A stretch of DNA of 64,000 bases from an uncultured Prevotellaceae bacterium (GCA_902778255.1 CACYXD010000018.1:20612-84611); one strand, 5' to 3'; positions 29,301 through 37,986 are shown, numbered from the stretch's first letter. Notes: a model not told the origin generated them from the letters alone. A program made the numbers and translations.

Positions 29301-29833
29301 TCGATACCGATAAGACCTACAACAACGTGATGAAGCGCTTCAAGTTCGGTGGTGCCAACACACCAGGCATCTATCTCGACGAGACGGTGATGCGTATGTG
29401 CTATACCCACCGCCGACTGATGGTGAAACTGGCCACCAACCTGTATAACGAGGGCGACAAGAAACGTGCTGCCGAGGTGCTCGACCGTGCTGAGCAGGAA
29501 TTGCCTGCTTGCAACGTGCCCCACGACTTCCAAAGCTCGTCGATCGAGATGGCACAGGTCTATGCTGCTCTCGGCAATACCGAGAAAGCCACCGAGATAC
29601 TCAACGAGATGTGGAAGAACTCGGAGCAGAGCATGATGTTCTACACCTCACTCGACCACAGCAAGTTCAAGGGCACAGAGTCCAACTGCCAGCTCCATCT
29701 GTTCTACATCATGCGCCACCTCATCAATATTGCCGACTCCTTCGACGAGGAACTGGCCAATAAGTATGAGGCATCCTTGAATGTCCTCGCCGAAAGATAT
29801 ATCAGCAAGGGCGGACAGCTGCCGAATTATTAA
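26372..29833 (+). CDS. DUF2723 membrane protein, glycosyltransferase-like (TMEM260-related)
   Basis: 1153 residues. The N-terminus YCSTIEPTASFWDCPEFITT followed by GYRLEVGHPPGAPFF is the hallmark of DUF2723; the Asp of FWDCPE sits where GT-C enzymes have their catalytic acidic loop. About 12 membrane segments fill residues 10-410 and 585-680. Between and after them are large soluble parts, the C-terminal one ending in TPR-like helices (AAEVLDRAEQEL, AALGNTEKATEILNEM). The human relative TMEM260 is a protein O-mannosyltransferase, so a role in protein O-glycosylation is plausible but is inference. A polysaccharide deacetylase gene starts 4 bp after the stop. Confidence 0.85.
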   Translation: MKQFRLVDNILGWLTFLVAAFVYCSTIEPTASFWDCPEFITTGYRLEVGHPPGAPFFMLTANLFSQFTSDPTQVARMVNMMSALLSATCILFLFWSITHLVRRLFINGWEELSTAKLVAIEASGLVGALIYTFSDTFWFSAVEGEVYAYSSAFTAVVFWLILKWEDHADEPHSDRWLVLIMYMTGLSIGVHLLNLLCLPAIVLVYYFKRFPNANVMGSIVALLISFVILAAVLYGVVPGIITVGGWFELFFVNTLGMSFNTGEYIYLFLLVALVIWAIYETQMAKETKGSWIRQNVAFLIAIGMLGIPFYGFGWSAFFIGFVVLAIIAAMLFLPGIKKQLISPRLKNTSLLCMLMLMIGYSTYAVIVIRSSANPPMDQNSPEDIFTLGNYLSRDQYGYRPLAIGQAYSSEYKIDKEGHVEMEEGAPIYQRKEKKSADEPDTYFVVSTKDKPKYAQTMLFPRMYSNNQRHIQDYNSWIGGVEGTEVPSNYRDGSFVTIPTQWENLKFFFVYQCNWMYWRYFLWNFAGRQNDIQGHGELEHGNWLSGIPFIDNARLGDQSLLPDTLKNNKGHNVFYCLPLLLGLLGIFWQLFMRGKKGVQQFWVVGFLFFMTGLAIVIYLNQTPQQPRERDYAYAGSFYAYAIWCGMGVAALIQMVWNVIKQYKEVTASIIGVAALLVPIQMVSQTWDDHDRSGRFTCRDFGQNYLMSLQEEGNPIVFTNGDNDTFPLWYNQDTEGVRTDARVCNLSYLQTDWYIDQMIRPAYDSPALPITWSRLEYCSGTNEYVRVDNKIRKAITLLQQLYPEETKELFGENPFELKNVLEYWVRDHRSAELKQRQKNAIEFAYMKMPEILNDRYYSLDESLCVIPTDTVYMTIDKEAVKKSGMMLQGASDSTDIDAAIPDRMTISLAGLGGLDKSKLMMLEMLANANWTRPIYVAYTVGQENYMNLGDNFVQEGLTNRITPFTTSIGDKPVPGMKNFDTDKTYNNVMKRFKFGGANTPGIYLDETVMRMCYTHRRLMVKLATNLYNEGDKKRAAEVLDRAEQELPACNVPHDFQSSSIEMAQVYAALGNTEKATEILNEMWKNSEQSMMFYTSLDHSKFKGTESNCQLHLFYIMRHLINIADSFDEELANKYEASLNVLAERYISKGGQLPNY

Positions 29834-29837
29834 GCCA

Positions 29838-30452
29838 ATGTTTATAGAGCAACCAGCGATATACCTTAGATGGCTCTATCCTAAAGCCCTATGGAGAATG
29901 GACCGTCGCGAACACGCAGTCTATCTGACGTTCGACGACGGCCCCATCCCCGAGGCAACGCCGTTTATCCTCGACACGTTGCGTGATGAAGGTGTCAAAG
30001 CCACCTTCTTCTGCGTGGGCGACAACGTGCGTAAATATCCTGAGCTCTTTAAACGGATCTTGGACGAAGGGCACAAGGTGGGCAACCACACCCACAACCA
30101 TATCGGCAGTCTGCGCCATAGCATCAAGGAATACAGCTATAACGTGGAGAAAGCCAATGCCTATATCCACAGCCGACTGATGCGCCCGCCTCACGGATGG
30201 ATGCGACTGCCCCATTATGCGTGGCTGTCCAGAAAGTTCAAGATTGTGATGTGGGACCTTGTCACTCGCGACTACTCCAAATTGCTTACTGCCGAGGATG
30301 TGGTGAACAATGTGAAGCGCTATGCCCGCAATGGTTCCATCATTACTTTCCACGATTCCTTAAAGTCTATTGACAAACTGAAAATAGCCCTGCCCCAGAG
30401 CATCCAATGGCTCAAGGAGCAAGGCTATGAATTTAAGGTATTTGACTATTAA
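29838..30452 (+). CDS. polysaccharide deacetylase (NodB-homology, CE4)
   Basis: 204 residues from ATG at 29838; upstream in-frame starts lie inside the preceding gene. NodB motifs: TFDDGP (residues 31-36, catalytic Asp and metal Asp), HTHNH (metal histidines), RPPHG (usual RPPYG with His for Tyr), MWDLVTRDY and IITFHDS. The fold is complete, so the protein should be an active metal-dependent deacetylase. No signal peptide is present, so it is probably cytoplasmic or uses the short N-terminal segment as an anchor. It is cotranscribed with the DUF2723 gene, suggesting a shared glycan pathway. Confidence 0.88.
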   Translation: MFIEQPAIYLRWLYPKALWRMDRREHAVYLTFDDGPIPEATPFILDTLRDEGVKATFFCVGDNVRKYPELFKRILDEGHKVGNHTHNHIGSLRHSIKEYSYNVEKANAYIHSRLMRPPHGWMRLPHYAWLSRKFKIVMWDLVTRDYSKLLTAEDVVNNVKRYARNGSIITFHDSLKSIDKLKIALPQSIQWLKEQGYEFKVFDY

Positions 30453-30466
30453 ACAGCTTCTGTTTT

Positions 30467-32683
30467 TTATCTGATGAACAGCAGTTCGCGATACTTTGGC
30501 AGAGGCCAGAGGGCATCGTCAACAATCAGTTCAAGCTTGTCAATCTGATAGCGGATCTCGTCGAGGTATGGCTCTACCTTATCGTGGTAAACAATAGCCT
30601 TCTCATGCTCATCAGCAATCTTGTTGGCCTTCTTACGAGCCTCAACCAGTTCCTCTACCCCCTTCTCGATGGCTGAGGTGCGCTCAGAAATCTCCTGGAT
30701 AATCTTCTTGTTGCGGGCAGAGAGCTTATCAGCAGTATCGATGGGGAATACCACAGACATATGGTTCAGGTTGGTGAGCAACTCGCTCTGATAGCGTGTA
30801 GCCACAGGGATGATGTGGTTCATCGACAGGTCACCCAGTACACGAGCCTCAATCTGAATCTTCTTGGTGTAGGTCTCCCACTTCACCTCGTTACGAGCCT
30901 CGAGCTCCTTCTTGGTCATCACACCTAAGCTCTCAAACATCTTGATGCTGGCCTCGTCGAGGTAGCGCTCAAAGATCTTCGGGCAACTCTTCTCTACATC
31001 CAGACCGCGCTTCTCAGCCTCAGCCACCCACTCGTCAGAGTAGCCGTTACCATCGAAACGGATAGGCTTACAAGTTTTGATATCCTCACGCAGCACATCG
31101 ATGATGGCATGGAAAGTTGCGCTGTGACCTGTACCTGCGAGTTTCTTCTCGAACTCAGGAATCTTGGCATCCACACGCTTCTTGAAGTCAACCAAAGCCT
31201 CAGCAACGGCACTGTTCAGGGCAATCATAGCGCTGGCACAGTTGGCCTCAGAACCTACAGCACGGAACTCAAAACGGTTGCCGGTGAAGGCAAATGGAGA
31301 CGTACGGTTACGATCGGTGTTATCGATGAGCAACTCAGGAATTTCAGGAATATCCATCTTCATGCCCTGCTTGCCAGCCATTGCCAGAAGGTCATCCTTG
31401 TCAGCTTTCTCGATGTGGTCGAGCAACTCAGAGAGCTGTTTGCCGAGGAATGAAGAAACGATGGCAGGAGGTGCCTCGTTAGCACCCAGACGATGCGCGT
31501 TAGTAGCACTCATGATAGAAGCCTTCAGCAGTCCGTTGTGTTTGTAAACACCCATCAGCGTCTCAACAATGAATGTTGCGAAGCGCAGATTAGCCTCAGG
31601 TGTCTTTCCTGGGGCATGAAGCAGTACGCCAGTATCGGTGCTCAAGCTCCAGTTGTTGTGCTTACCGCTACCATTGATGCCTGCAAAAGGCTTCTCATGC
31701 AACAGCACGCGGAATCCATGCTTGCGGGCCACCTTCTTCATGACTGACATCAGCAGCATGTTGTGGTCAACAGCCAAGTTGGTCTCTTCGAAGATAGGAG
31801 CCAACTCAAACTGGTTGGGAGCCACCTCGTTGTGACGGGTCTTACAAGGAATACCCAACTCCAGCGCCTCAATCTCCAGATCTTTCATGAAGGCCTGTAC
31901 GCGCTCAGGGATAGCACCAAAGTAGTGGTCATCCATCTGCTGGTTCTTGGCTGAGTCGTGGCCCATCAGGGTACGACCAGTGAGCAGCAGGTCAGGACGG
32001 GCAGCATAGAGCCCCTCGTCCACGAGGAAGTACTCCTGCTCCCAACCCAGGTTGGAAGTAACCTTCTTTACAGCGGGATCAAAATAATGGCAAACATCCA
32101 CAGCAGCCACATTGACAGCATGGAGGGCACGCAGCAGAGGTGCTTTATAGTCGAGTGCCTCACCGCTATAAGAAATAAATACGGTGGGAATACACAGGGT
32201 ATCGTCGATAATGAATACAGGAGAGGTGGGATCCCAGGCTGAGTAGCCACGAGCCTCGAAGGTAGAACGGATACCACCAGAGGGGAATGAAGAAGCATCA
32301 GGCTCCTGCTGAACGAGCAGTTTTCCGCTGAATTCCTCTACCATACCACCCTTGCCATCGTGCTCGATAAACGAGTCGTGCTTCTCGGCAGTACCCTCAG
32401 TCAGAGGCTGGAACCAGTGCGTATAGTGAGTGACGCCATTCTCCGTAGCCCACTGCTTCATGCCTGCAGCAACAGCATCGGCTACATCTCTGTCAAGACG
32501 AGCGCCATTATCCATCACGTCAATCATCTTCTCGTACACGTCCTTGGGCAGGTACTTGTACATTTTCTCACGATTGAAGACCTTCTTGCCAAAATACTCG
32601 CTAGGTCTCTCACTTGGTGCTTTTACGTCGAGCGGCTTCTTTTTGAATGCTTCGCCGACAACCTGAAATCTTAATGCTTCCAT
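30467..32683 (-). CDS. glnN: glutamine synthetase, type III
   Basis: 738 residues, close to the usual ~730 of GSIII and far longer than GSI. It makes glutamine from glutamate, ammonia and ATP. The N-terminus (MEALRFQVVGEAF) and the block PSGGIRSTFEARGYSAWDP are GSIII-specific. Catalytic segments include WEQEYFLVDE, KTRHNEVAPNQFE and ING-GKHNNWSLST (residue stretch near 335), which carry the metal- and ATP-binding Glu, His and Asn, then NRTSPFAFTGNRFEFRAVGS. It has its own -7 box. It opens a nitrogen-assimilation neighbourhood containing two ammonium transporters, P-II and glutamate synthase, although these are in separate units. Confidence 0.97.
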   Translation of the reverse strand: MEALRFQVVGEAFKKKPLDVKAPSERPSEYFGKKVFNREKMYKYLPKDVYEKMIDVMDNGARLDRDVADAVAAGMKQWATENGVTHYTHWFQPLTEGTAEKHDSFIEHDGKGGMVEEFSGKLLVQQEPDASSFPSGGIRSTFEARGYSAWDPTSPVFIIDDTLCIPTVFISYSGEALDYKAPLLRALHAVNVAAVDVCHYFDPAVKKVTSNLGWEQEYFLVDEGLYAARPDLLLTGRTLMGHDSAKNQQMDDHYFGAIPERVQAFMKDLEIEALELGIPCKTRHNEVAPNQFELAPIFEETNLAVDHNMLLMSVMKKVARKHGFRVLLHEKPFAGINGSGKHNNWSLSTDTGVLLHAPGKTPEANLRFATFIVETLMGVYKHNGLLKASIMSATNAHRLGANEAPPAIVSSFLGKQLSELLDHIEKADKDDLLAMAGKQGMKMDIPEIPELLIDNTDRNRTSPFAFTGNRFEFRAVGSEANCASAMIALNSAVAEALVDFKKRVDAKIPEFEKKLAGTGHSATFHAIIDVLREDIKTCKPIRFDGNGYSDEWVAEAEKRGLDVEKSCPKIFERYLDEASIKMFESLGVMTKKELEARNEVKWETYTKKIQIEARVLGDLSMNHIIPVATRYQSELLTNLNHMSVVFPIDTADKLSARNKKIIQEISERTSAIEKGVEELVEARKKANKIADEHEKAIVYHDKVEPYLDEIRYQIDKLELIVDDALWPLPKYRELLFIR

Positions 32684-32722
32684 CTTTTTACTTTTTGGTT
32701 ACACTTTTTATGTTTACGGCTG

Positions 32723-32730
32723 CAAAGATA
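32723..32730 (-). promoter_or_regulatory. -7 promoter box of glnN
   Basis: TATCTTTG followed by CAGC on the minus strand, 40 nt upstream of the glnN ATG. No further dyad is obvious in the 105-bp gap. Confidence 0.65.
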
Positions 32731-32788
32731 TATCGTTCTGTCATATTATCCTTTATTTTGCTTGCAACAAAAATCTAAAAACTTTTCC

Positions 32789-34573
32789 TTACTTACAATC
32801 TGAAAGCAAACCACCACCATTTACTTTCAAAGTGTAAGTATTGTTGATATAGTTCACAAACGCTTGATTCACCAATTTGGTGCCGCCTGGTGTGGGATAG
32901 TATCCTGTAAAGTACCAGTCGCCTGGGTGGTTGGGGCAAGCCTCGTGCAGTCCCTCGATACTCTGGAACACCAATTCGATGGGTGCCTTCATATCAGCAG
33001 GACGAAGCATCTCCACAATCTTCTGGTTGATCTCGTCAACAGTGAAGGGGGCATACACCGCGCGCACGCAGTTCTCCATCTCTTCCTTCGGCTTCTCCAG
33101 CTCGCGCTTACAAGCCAGATAGGTATCGTTGATCAACTGCCACATACCACGCTCCTCAATCAGCGCCATCGTAGCACGGAAGGCGCAGAACTCCTCCAGT
33201 CGGGCCATATCGATGCCGTAGTAGTCTGGATAGCGAATCTGTGGCGAACTGCTCACCATCACAATCTTCTTGGGATGCAGGCGGTCCAGAATCTTAAAGA
33301 TACTCTCCTTCAGCGTGGTGCCGCGCACAATAGAGTCGTCTATAATCACCAGGTTGTCCTCGTAGGGCTTCAGACTACCATAGCTGATGTCGTACACGTG
33401 AGCAGCCAGATCGTTGCGCTCGCTGTTATCAGCAATAAAGGTACGCATCTTGATGTCCTTCCACACCACCTTCTCCGTGCGCACATTACCATGCAGCTTA
33501 CGGAAACCGTCGGTCATGCCATAGAAAGCCACCTCAGCCGTGTTGGGAATATATGAGAATACGGTGTTGGTTACATCATTATCTATCGCCTTGAGGATAG
33601 CAGGCGTCAGTTGTTCACCCAGGCGTTTGCGCTCCTGATAGATATCACGATCGGAGCCGCGACTGAAATAGATGCGCTCAAAGGAGCAAGCACTCAGTTT
33701 CTGTGCAGGCATAATCTGCTCCAACTGGCTCTCGCCGTTCTTGTGAACAATAATGGCCTGACCAGGCATCAACTCATGGACATCCTCAGCCTGAATATCG
33801 AAGGTGGTCTGCAACACGGGGCGCTCGCTGGCAATAGCGATCAATTCATCATCACGATAATAGAACACAGGACGGATGCCCCAAGGGTCGCGTACGCTGA
33901 ACATCTCGCCACTACCAGTAAGTCCGCACATCACAAAACCGCCGTCATAGTGCTGCATAGTGGTGCGCAGTACGTTGGCCATCTCTACGTGTTCATCTAT
34001 ATAATGTGTAATATCCGTGCCCGTCAGGTTCTTCTCGCGTGCCTCCTGATAGAGTCGTTCCACCTCTCGATCCAAGCGATGGCCCATCAGCTCCAGGGTG
34101 ATGTACGAGTCGCCGTAGATACGTGGACTCTGTCCCTGCTCCGTCAGGAACTGAAAGACTTCGTCGATATTCGTCATGTTGAAGTTGCCGCACAGACAGA
34201 GGTTCTTGGCGCGCCAGTTGTTACGGCGCAGGAAGGGGTGAACGAATGTCAGTCCGCTCTTGCCTGTAGTCGAATAGCGCAGGTGGCCCATCAGCAGCTC
34301 GCCCTTCATCTCCTCAGTGACTCTCGAAAAAATCTCCGTGATGGCATTCTTGCCCTCGGCCTTCTCGCGGAACATATATTCCGTTCCTGGCTTGTTGTTC
34401 AGGTTTACGCTGGCTATACCAGCGCCCTCTTGTCCGCGATTGTGCTGCTTCTCCATCATCAGATAGAGTTTGTTGAAACCGTAGGCCCAAGTGCCGTATT
34501 TCTTCTCGTAGTACTCCAGTGGCTTCAGCAGGCGAATCATCGCCACACCACACTCATGCTTCAGTTGCTCCAT
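32789..34573 (-). CDS. purF: amidophosphoribosyltransferase, long Bacteroidetes form
   Basis: 594 residues. First step of purine synthesis, using the amide of glutamine to make phosphoribosylamine from PRPP. The N-terminal Ntn glutaminase domain has its nucleophile at Cys8 (KHECGVAMIRLL), so seven residues must be removed. It continues with KQHNRGQEGAGIASV and GHLRYSTTGKSG. The C-terminal phosphoribosyltransferase domain has NLVIIDDSIVRGTTL (PRPP loop) near residue 410. It is about 90-120 residues longer than E. coli PurF, with extra sequence at the C-terminus. The start is 3 bp after the pyrG stop, so both are in one unit driven from the pyrG promoter. Confidence 0.88.
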   Translation of the reverse strand: MEQLKHECGVAMIRLLKPLEYYEKKYGTWAYGFNKLYLMMEKQHNRGQEGAGIASVNLNNKPGTEYMFREKAEGKNAITEIFSRVTEEMKGELLMGHLRYSTTGKSGLTFVHPFLRRNNWRAKNLCLCGNFNMTNIDEVFQFLTEQGQSPRIYGDSYITLELMGHRLDREVERLYQEAREKNLTGTDITHYIDEHVEMANVLRTTMQHYDGGFVMCGLTGSGEMFSVRDPWGIRPVFYYRDDELIAIASERPVLQTTFDIQAEDVHELMPGQAIIVHKNGESQLEQIMPAQKLSACSFERIYFSRGSDRDIYQERKRLGEQLTPAILKAIDNDVTNTVFSYIPNTAEVAFYGMTDGFRKLHGNVRTEKVVWKDIKMRTFIADNSERNDLAAHVYDISYGSLKPYEDNLVIIDDSIVRGTTLKESIFKILDRLHPKKIVMVSSSPQIRYPDYYGIDMARLEEFCAFRATMALIEERGMWQLINDTYLACKRELEKPKEEMENCVRAVYAPFTVDEINQKIVEMLRPADMKAPIELVFQSIEGLHEACPNHPGDWYFTGYYPTPGGTKLVNQAFVNYINNTYTLKVNGGGLLSDCK

Positions 34574-34576
34574 AAG

Positions 34577-36265
34577 TTATTTGCAGGCTTTAATGAAACT
34601 CATAAACAATGGGTGCGGATTAAGCACTGTCGACGAATACTCAGGATGGAACTGGGTTCCTATATACCATCGCTTCTCAGGTATCTCCACGATTTCCACA
34701 AGATTTGCATCAGGGTTGATACCTACACACTTCATGCCCTTGGCCTCGTACTCCTCCTGATACTTATTATTAAACTCGTAGCGATGGCGATGGCGCTCGC
34801 TGATAAGAAGGCTCTCACCCTGCCCCTCTCTGTGAGAGAGGGGAGTAGATAGTTCTGACTGCGAGTATGCTTCAAAAGTCTTACTACCTTTCAAAACCTT
34901 GCAATCATAGGCACCTAGACGCATCGTGCCACCCATATCGGTAATATTTTTTTGTTCTTCCATCAGGTCAATCACATTCACTGGTTCTTCATACTGACCA
35001 CTCCCCTCCCTCGCAGGGAGGGGTTGGGGGAGAGTCTGTTGCCGCATCTCTGCACTATTGGCATCTTTGTAGCCCAACACGTTGCGGGCAAACTCTATCA
35101 CCATCATCTGCATACCAAGACAGATACCAAACGTTGGGATATCGTTGGTTCGTGTATACTCGGCTGCGATAATCTTTCCCTCGATACCACGTTGTCCGAA
35201 TCCTGGACAGATCACCACACCCTGCATGCCACTTAGCTTCTCGCCGATGTTGTGCTTGGTTATCTCCTCGCTGTTCACAAAGTGTAGTTTGGCCTTTACA
35301 TCATTATATATACCAGCCAGGTTCAAGCTCTCGCGAATGCTCTTGTAGGCATCCTGCAGGTCGTACTTGCCCACCAGTGCAATGTGTACTTCCTTGGTAG
35401 CGTTGCGCTGCTTGTCCAGGAAGTCGTGCCAACCCTTCATCGCAGGCGTCTCGCCTACGGGGATACCAATCTTACGCATGATAGCTGCATCAAGTCCCTG
35501 GTGCTGCATATTCACGGGCACCTCATAGATGCTGGGCAGATCCTCGCTCTGCACCACGCACTCCAAGTCCACGTTACAGAATGATGCCACCTTCATTCTC
35601 ATCGAGTCATCAAGATGGCGCTCCGTACGCAGCACTAAGATATCCGGCTGGATACCCATGCCCTGTAGCTCTTTCACGGAGTGCTGCGTGGGTTTTGTCT
35701 TCAACTCATCAGCAGCTTTTAAATAAGGAACGTAGGTCAGGTGTACACACACGGCATTCCTGCCCAACTGCCAGCGCAACTGTCGAATGGCCTCCATAAA
35801 CGGCGCACTCTCTATATCACCAATGGTGCCACCCACCTCGGTGATGACGAAGTCAAAAGACTCTCCCTGTCCGTCTTCCCTCAGCATTCTGCGCTTAATC
35901 TCATCCGTGATATGCGGTACTACCTGGATTGTTTTACCCAAGTAGTCGCCACGACGCTCACGGTCGATCACCGTTTTGTAGATGCGTCCTGTTGTTATGC
36001 TGTTGTTTCGTGTTGTGTGTATGCCTGTAAAACGTTCGTAGTGTCCCAGGTCAAGGTCGGTCTCAAAGCCGTCGGCTGTTACGTAGCACTCGCCGTGCTC
36101 GTAGGGATTCAGCGTACCTGGGTCGATGTTGATGTAGGGGTCAAACTTCTGGATGGTTACTTTATAGCCGCGTGCTTGCAGCAATTTTCCGATGGAGGCG
36201 GAGATAATACCTTTTCCCAATGAGGAAACGACACCGCCTGTAACAAAGATGTATTTTGTATCCAT
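34577..36265 (-). CDS. pyrG: CTP synthase, with two in-frame palindromic inserts
   Basis: 562 residues from ATG at 36265. It makes CTP from UTP, ATP and glutamine. The N-terminal synthase domain starts MDTKYIFVTGGVVSSLGKGI. The C-terminal class I glutaminase has CPGFGQRGIEGK and the nucleophile Cys in GICLGMQMMVIEF. It is about 25 residues longer than usual because two palindromic elements are translated in the glutaminase domain: TLPQPLPAREGSG (DNA 34996-35034) and LSTPLSHREGQGES (34812-34852). They lie on either side of the conserved stretch IDLMEEQKNITDMGGTMRLG. The following block ISERHRHRYEFNNKY is normal. The frame is intact and all catalytic segments are kept, so the enzyme is probably active. 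It is cotranscribed with purF. Confidence 0.95.
   Translation of the reverse strand: MDTKYIFVTGGVVSSLGKGIISASIGKLLQARGYKVTIQKFDPYINIDPGTLNPYEHGECYVTADGFETDLDLGHYERFTGIHTTRNNSITTGRIYKTVIDRERRGDYLGKTIQVVPHITDEIKRRMLREDGQGESFDFVITEVGGTIGDIESAPFMEAIRQLRWQLGRNAVCVHLTYVPYLKAADELKTKPTQHSVKELQGMGIQPDILVLRTERHLDDSMRMKVASFCNVDLECVVQSEDLPSIYEVPVNMQHQGLDAAIMRKIGIPVGETPAMKGWHDFLDKQRNATKEVHIALVGKYDLQDAYKSIRESLNLAGIYNDVKAKLHFVNSEEITKHNIGEKLSGMQGVVICPGFGQRGIEGKIIAAEYTRTNDIPTFGICLGMQMMVIEFARNVLGYKDANSAEMRQQTLPQPLPAREGSGQYEEPVNVIDLMEEQKNITDMGGTMRLGAYDCKVLKGSKTFEAYSQSELSTPLSHREGQGESLLISERHRHRYEFNNKYQEEYEAKGMKCVGINPDANLVEIVEIPEKRWYIGTQFHPEYSSTVLNPHPLFMSFIKACK
34812..34852 (+). repeat. palindromic element in pyrG, right-type copy
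   Basis: GC-rich palindrome with arms CCCCTCTC and GAGAGGGG. On the coding strand it reads LSTPLSHREGQGES. It is the inverted partner of the copy at 34996-35034, 143 bp away. Confidence 0.8.
34996..35034 (-). repeat. palindromic element in pyrG, left-type copy
   Basis: Arms CCCCTCCCT and AGGGAGGGG around GCG. On the coding strand it reads TLPQPLPAREGSG. Same orientation relative to the gene as the left-type copies in gltB and gltD. Confidence 0.8.
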
Positions 36266-36289
36266 AAAACAAATGTATTTTATGGACTG

Positions 36290-36297
36290 CAAAGTTA
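36290..36297 (-). promoter_or_regulatory. -7 promoter box of pyrG-purF
   Basis: TAACTTTG followed by CAG on the minus strand, 25 nt upstream of the ATG at 36265. Confidence 0.65.
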
Positions 36298-36361
36298 CGC
36301 ATTCTTTCGCTTTCCCACTGAGAGCCTCCCTATCTTTCAATCTACATTTTCATCAATAATA

Positions 36362-36401
36362 ACAATCTGCAAGAAAAAGAATGAATTTTCTTGCAGATTG
36401 T
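36362..36401 (-). terminator. 16-bp perfect hairpin after amt
   Basis: ACAATCTGCAAGAAAA (36362-36377) pairs perfectly with 36386-36401, loop of 8 nt. It lies 51-90 nt past the stop of the amt gene on the minus strand, followed by TTATTATTGATG, which is only partly T-rich. It may terminate the amt unit or be a regulatory dyad ahead of pyrG. Its arm motif CAATCTG is shared with a second hairpin at 40648-40686. Confidence 0.55.
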
Positions 36402-36451
36402 AACCAACGAGACGACTAAGCAAACGCACTTAGAAGTCTGAAGTTAAGAGT

Positions 36452-37834
36452 CTATTGTTGATTTTTCTCGCGGATATGTTCCTCATACTCAGCAAGTTCG
36501 CGCTCGCCGATATGAGCCAATCCGTAGTGTTCGTCGTGTTGCGAGAAGTCAAGACCTACCTTTTCACTATAGGCCGACACACGCATGGGGATAAGACTGT
36601 CGATGAGTTTATAGCCTATCCAACTCATCACGAAGGTGTAAACAAAGACGATGACGATAGCCAAGAGGTGATAAAGGAAAATCACGAAACCGTCCCACGA
36701 GCCAGCGATGAGTCCCTCCTGAATGAAGATACCTGTGAGCACGGTACCAAAAATACCGCCTGTGCCGTGGGTGGGGAATACGTCGAGGGCATCGTCGATA
36801 CTGGTATGTGAACGCCAATAGACGGCCACGTTACAGATTAAGGTGATAACAAAGGCGATGAAAATGCTCTGACCCACGGTGACATAACCTGCCGAGGGGG
36901 TGATGGCCACCAGACCTACCACGCAACCTACGGCAGCTCCCATAGCCGAGGGCTTGCGACCACGCAGACAGTCGAAGAATATCCACGTCATCATAGCCGT
37001 GGCCGAGGCAGTGTTGGTGTTGAGGAAAGCCTTGACAGCGGTACCATCAGCATGGAGCGACGAACCGGCATTGAAGCCAAACCAGCCCAGCCACAACAGG
37101 GCTGCTCCCAGAAGTACAAAGGGGATATTGGCTGGTTCGCTCTTAGCCGTGCTGCGTCGCCCCAAATAGATAGCGCCAGCAAGGGCGGCAACGCCAGAAG
37201 AGGCATGTACCACGATACCACCGGCAAAGTCAACCACACCCCAGCGCATAAACAAACCCTCGGGATGCCACGTCATGTGGGCCAGTGGACAGTAGATCAG
37301 GAAAAAGAAAAACATCATGAAGAACATGTAGGCCGAGAAGCGCACACGCTCTGCGAATGAACCCGTGATCAATGAGGGCGTGATGATGGCGAACTTCATC
37401 TGGAACAGGGCGAAGAGGGCCAGGGGAATGGTGGCACCACCAAGGACGTTGCCTGCCGGCGTAGTATAAACCTCGGCACCTACGTTCTGAAACATCAGGA
37501 ACGTCAGGGGATTACCTATCACGCCGCCGATATCATCTCCAAAGCACAACGAGAAGCCGACAACCACCCAGAGGACAGAGATCAGTCCCATGGCGATGAA
37601 CGACTGCAACATCGTAGAGATGACATTCTTGGCTCCCACCATACCGCCGTAGAAGAACGACAGTCCTGGGGTCATCATCAGCACAAAGATAGTAGCTGTG
37701 ATCAGCCAAGCCACATCGGCAGCCGAGATCACAGACCAATCACACTCAAAGGTAGGCTCGCCTACCGCCAATCCTGCCAAAGCGATGAGCGTCATCGCCG
37801 TCATCAGGATGATCCAACGTTTCTTCACATGCAT
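36452..37834 (-). CDS. amt: ammonium transporter (Amt), signal-peptide form
   Basis: 460 residues. An N-terminal cleavable-type hydrophobic segment (MHVKKRWIILMTAMTLIALA) precedes the usual eleven membrane helices, as in AmtB-type proteins. Conserved parts are MMTPGLSFFYGGMVGAKNV, ITPSLITGSFAERV, VVHASSGVAALAGAI, LLWLGWFGFNAGSSL and FPTHGTGGIFGTVLTG; the two pore histidines are present (VVHASSG and PTHGTGG). The C-terminal tail ends SQHDEHYGLAHIGERELAEY. It is the last gene of a unit running P-II, amt, porin, amt. It differs strongly from the second amt in this unit, so it is not a recent duplicate. Confidence 0.94.
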   Translation of the reverse strand: MHVKKRWIILMTAMTLIALAGLAVGEPTFECDWSVISAADVAWLITATIFVLMMTPGLSFFYGGMVGAKNVISTMLQSFIAMGLISVLWVVVGFSLCFGDDIGGVIGNPLTFLMFQNVGAEVYTTPAGNVLGGATIPLALFALFQMKFAIITPSLITGSFAERVRFSAYMFFMMFFFFLIYCPLAHMTWHPEGLFMRWGVVDFAGGIVVHASSGVAALAGAIYLGRRSTAKSEPANIPFVLLGAALLWLGWFGFNAGSSLHADGTAVKAFLNTNTASATAMMTWIFFDCLRGRKPSAMGAAVGCVVGLVAITPSAGYVTVGQSIFIAFVITLICNVAVYWRSHTSIDDALDVFPTHGTGGIFGTVLTGIFIQEGLIAGSWDGFVIFLYHLLAIVIVFVYTFVMSWIGYKLIDSLIPMRVSAYSEKVGLDFSQHDEHYGLAHIGERELAEYEEHIREKNQQ

Positions 37835-37857
37835 TTCTTTATTCTGTTTAAATTATA

Positions 37858-37985
37858 GTAGTTAAGAAGTTAAAGGAGTTAAAGGAGTTAAGACGATAGC
37901 TTTAAGCTCTTGAAAATTCCTTAAAGCCGGCATTAAGACTAATGTCTTAACTCCTTTAACTTCTTAACTCCTTAACTCCCAGCCC
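37858..37985. repeat. AGGAGTTAA word repeat forming a long inverted repeat
   Basis: The words AGTTAAAGG, AGGAGTTAAG and their complements fill the gap between the porin gene and amt. AGTTAAAGGAGTTAAGAC (37877-37894) pairs perfectly with 37944-37961, leaving a 49-nt loop, and the arms can extend imperfectly. A transcript of this unit would carry an 18-bp or longer hairpin here. Confidence 0.65.
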
Positions 37986-37986
37986 A

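Noticed and set aside
34812-35034. Intein or intron in pyrG
   Set aside because: The inserts are only about 13-15 residues, lack splicing motifs, and the sequence between them is conserved CTP synthase.
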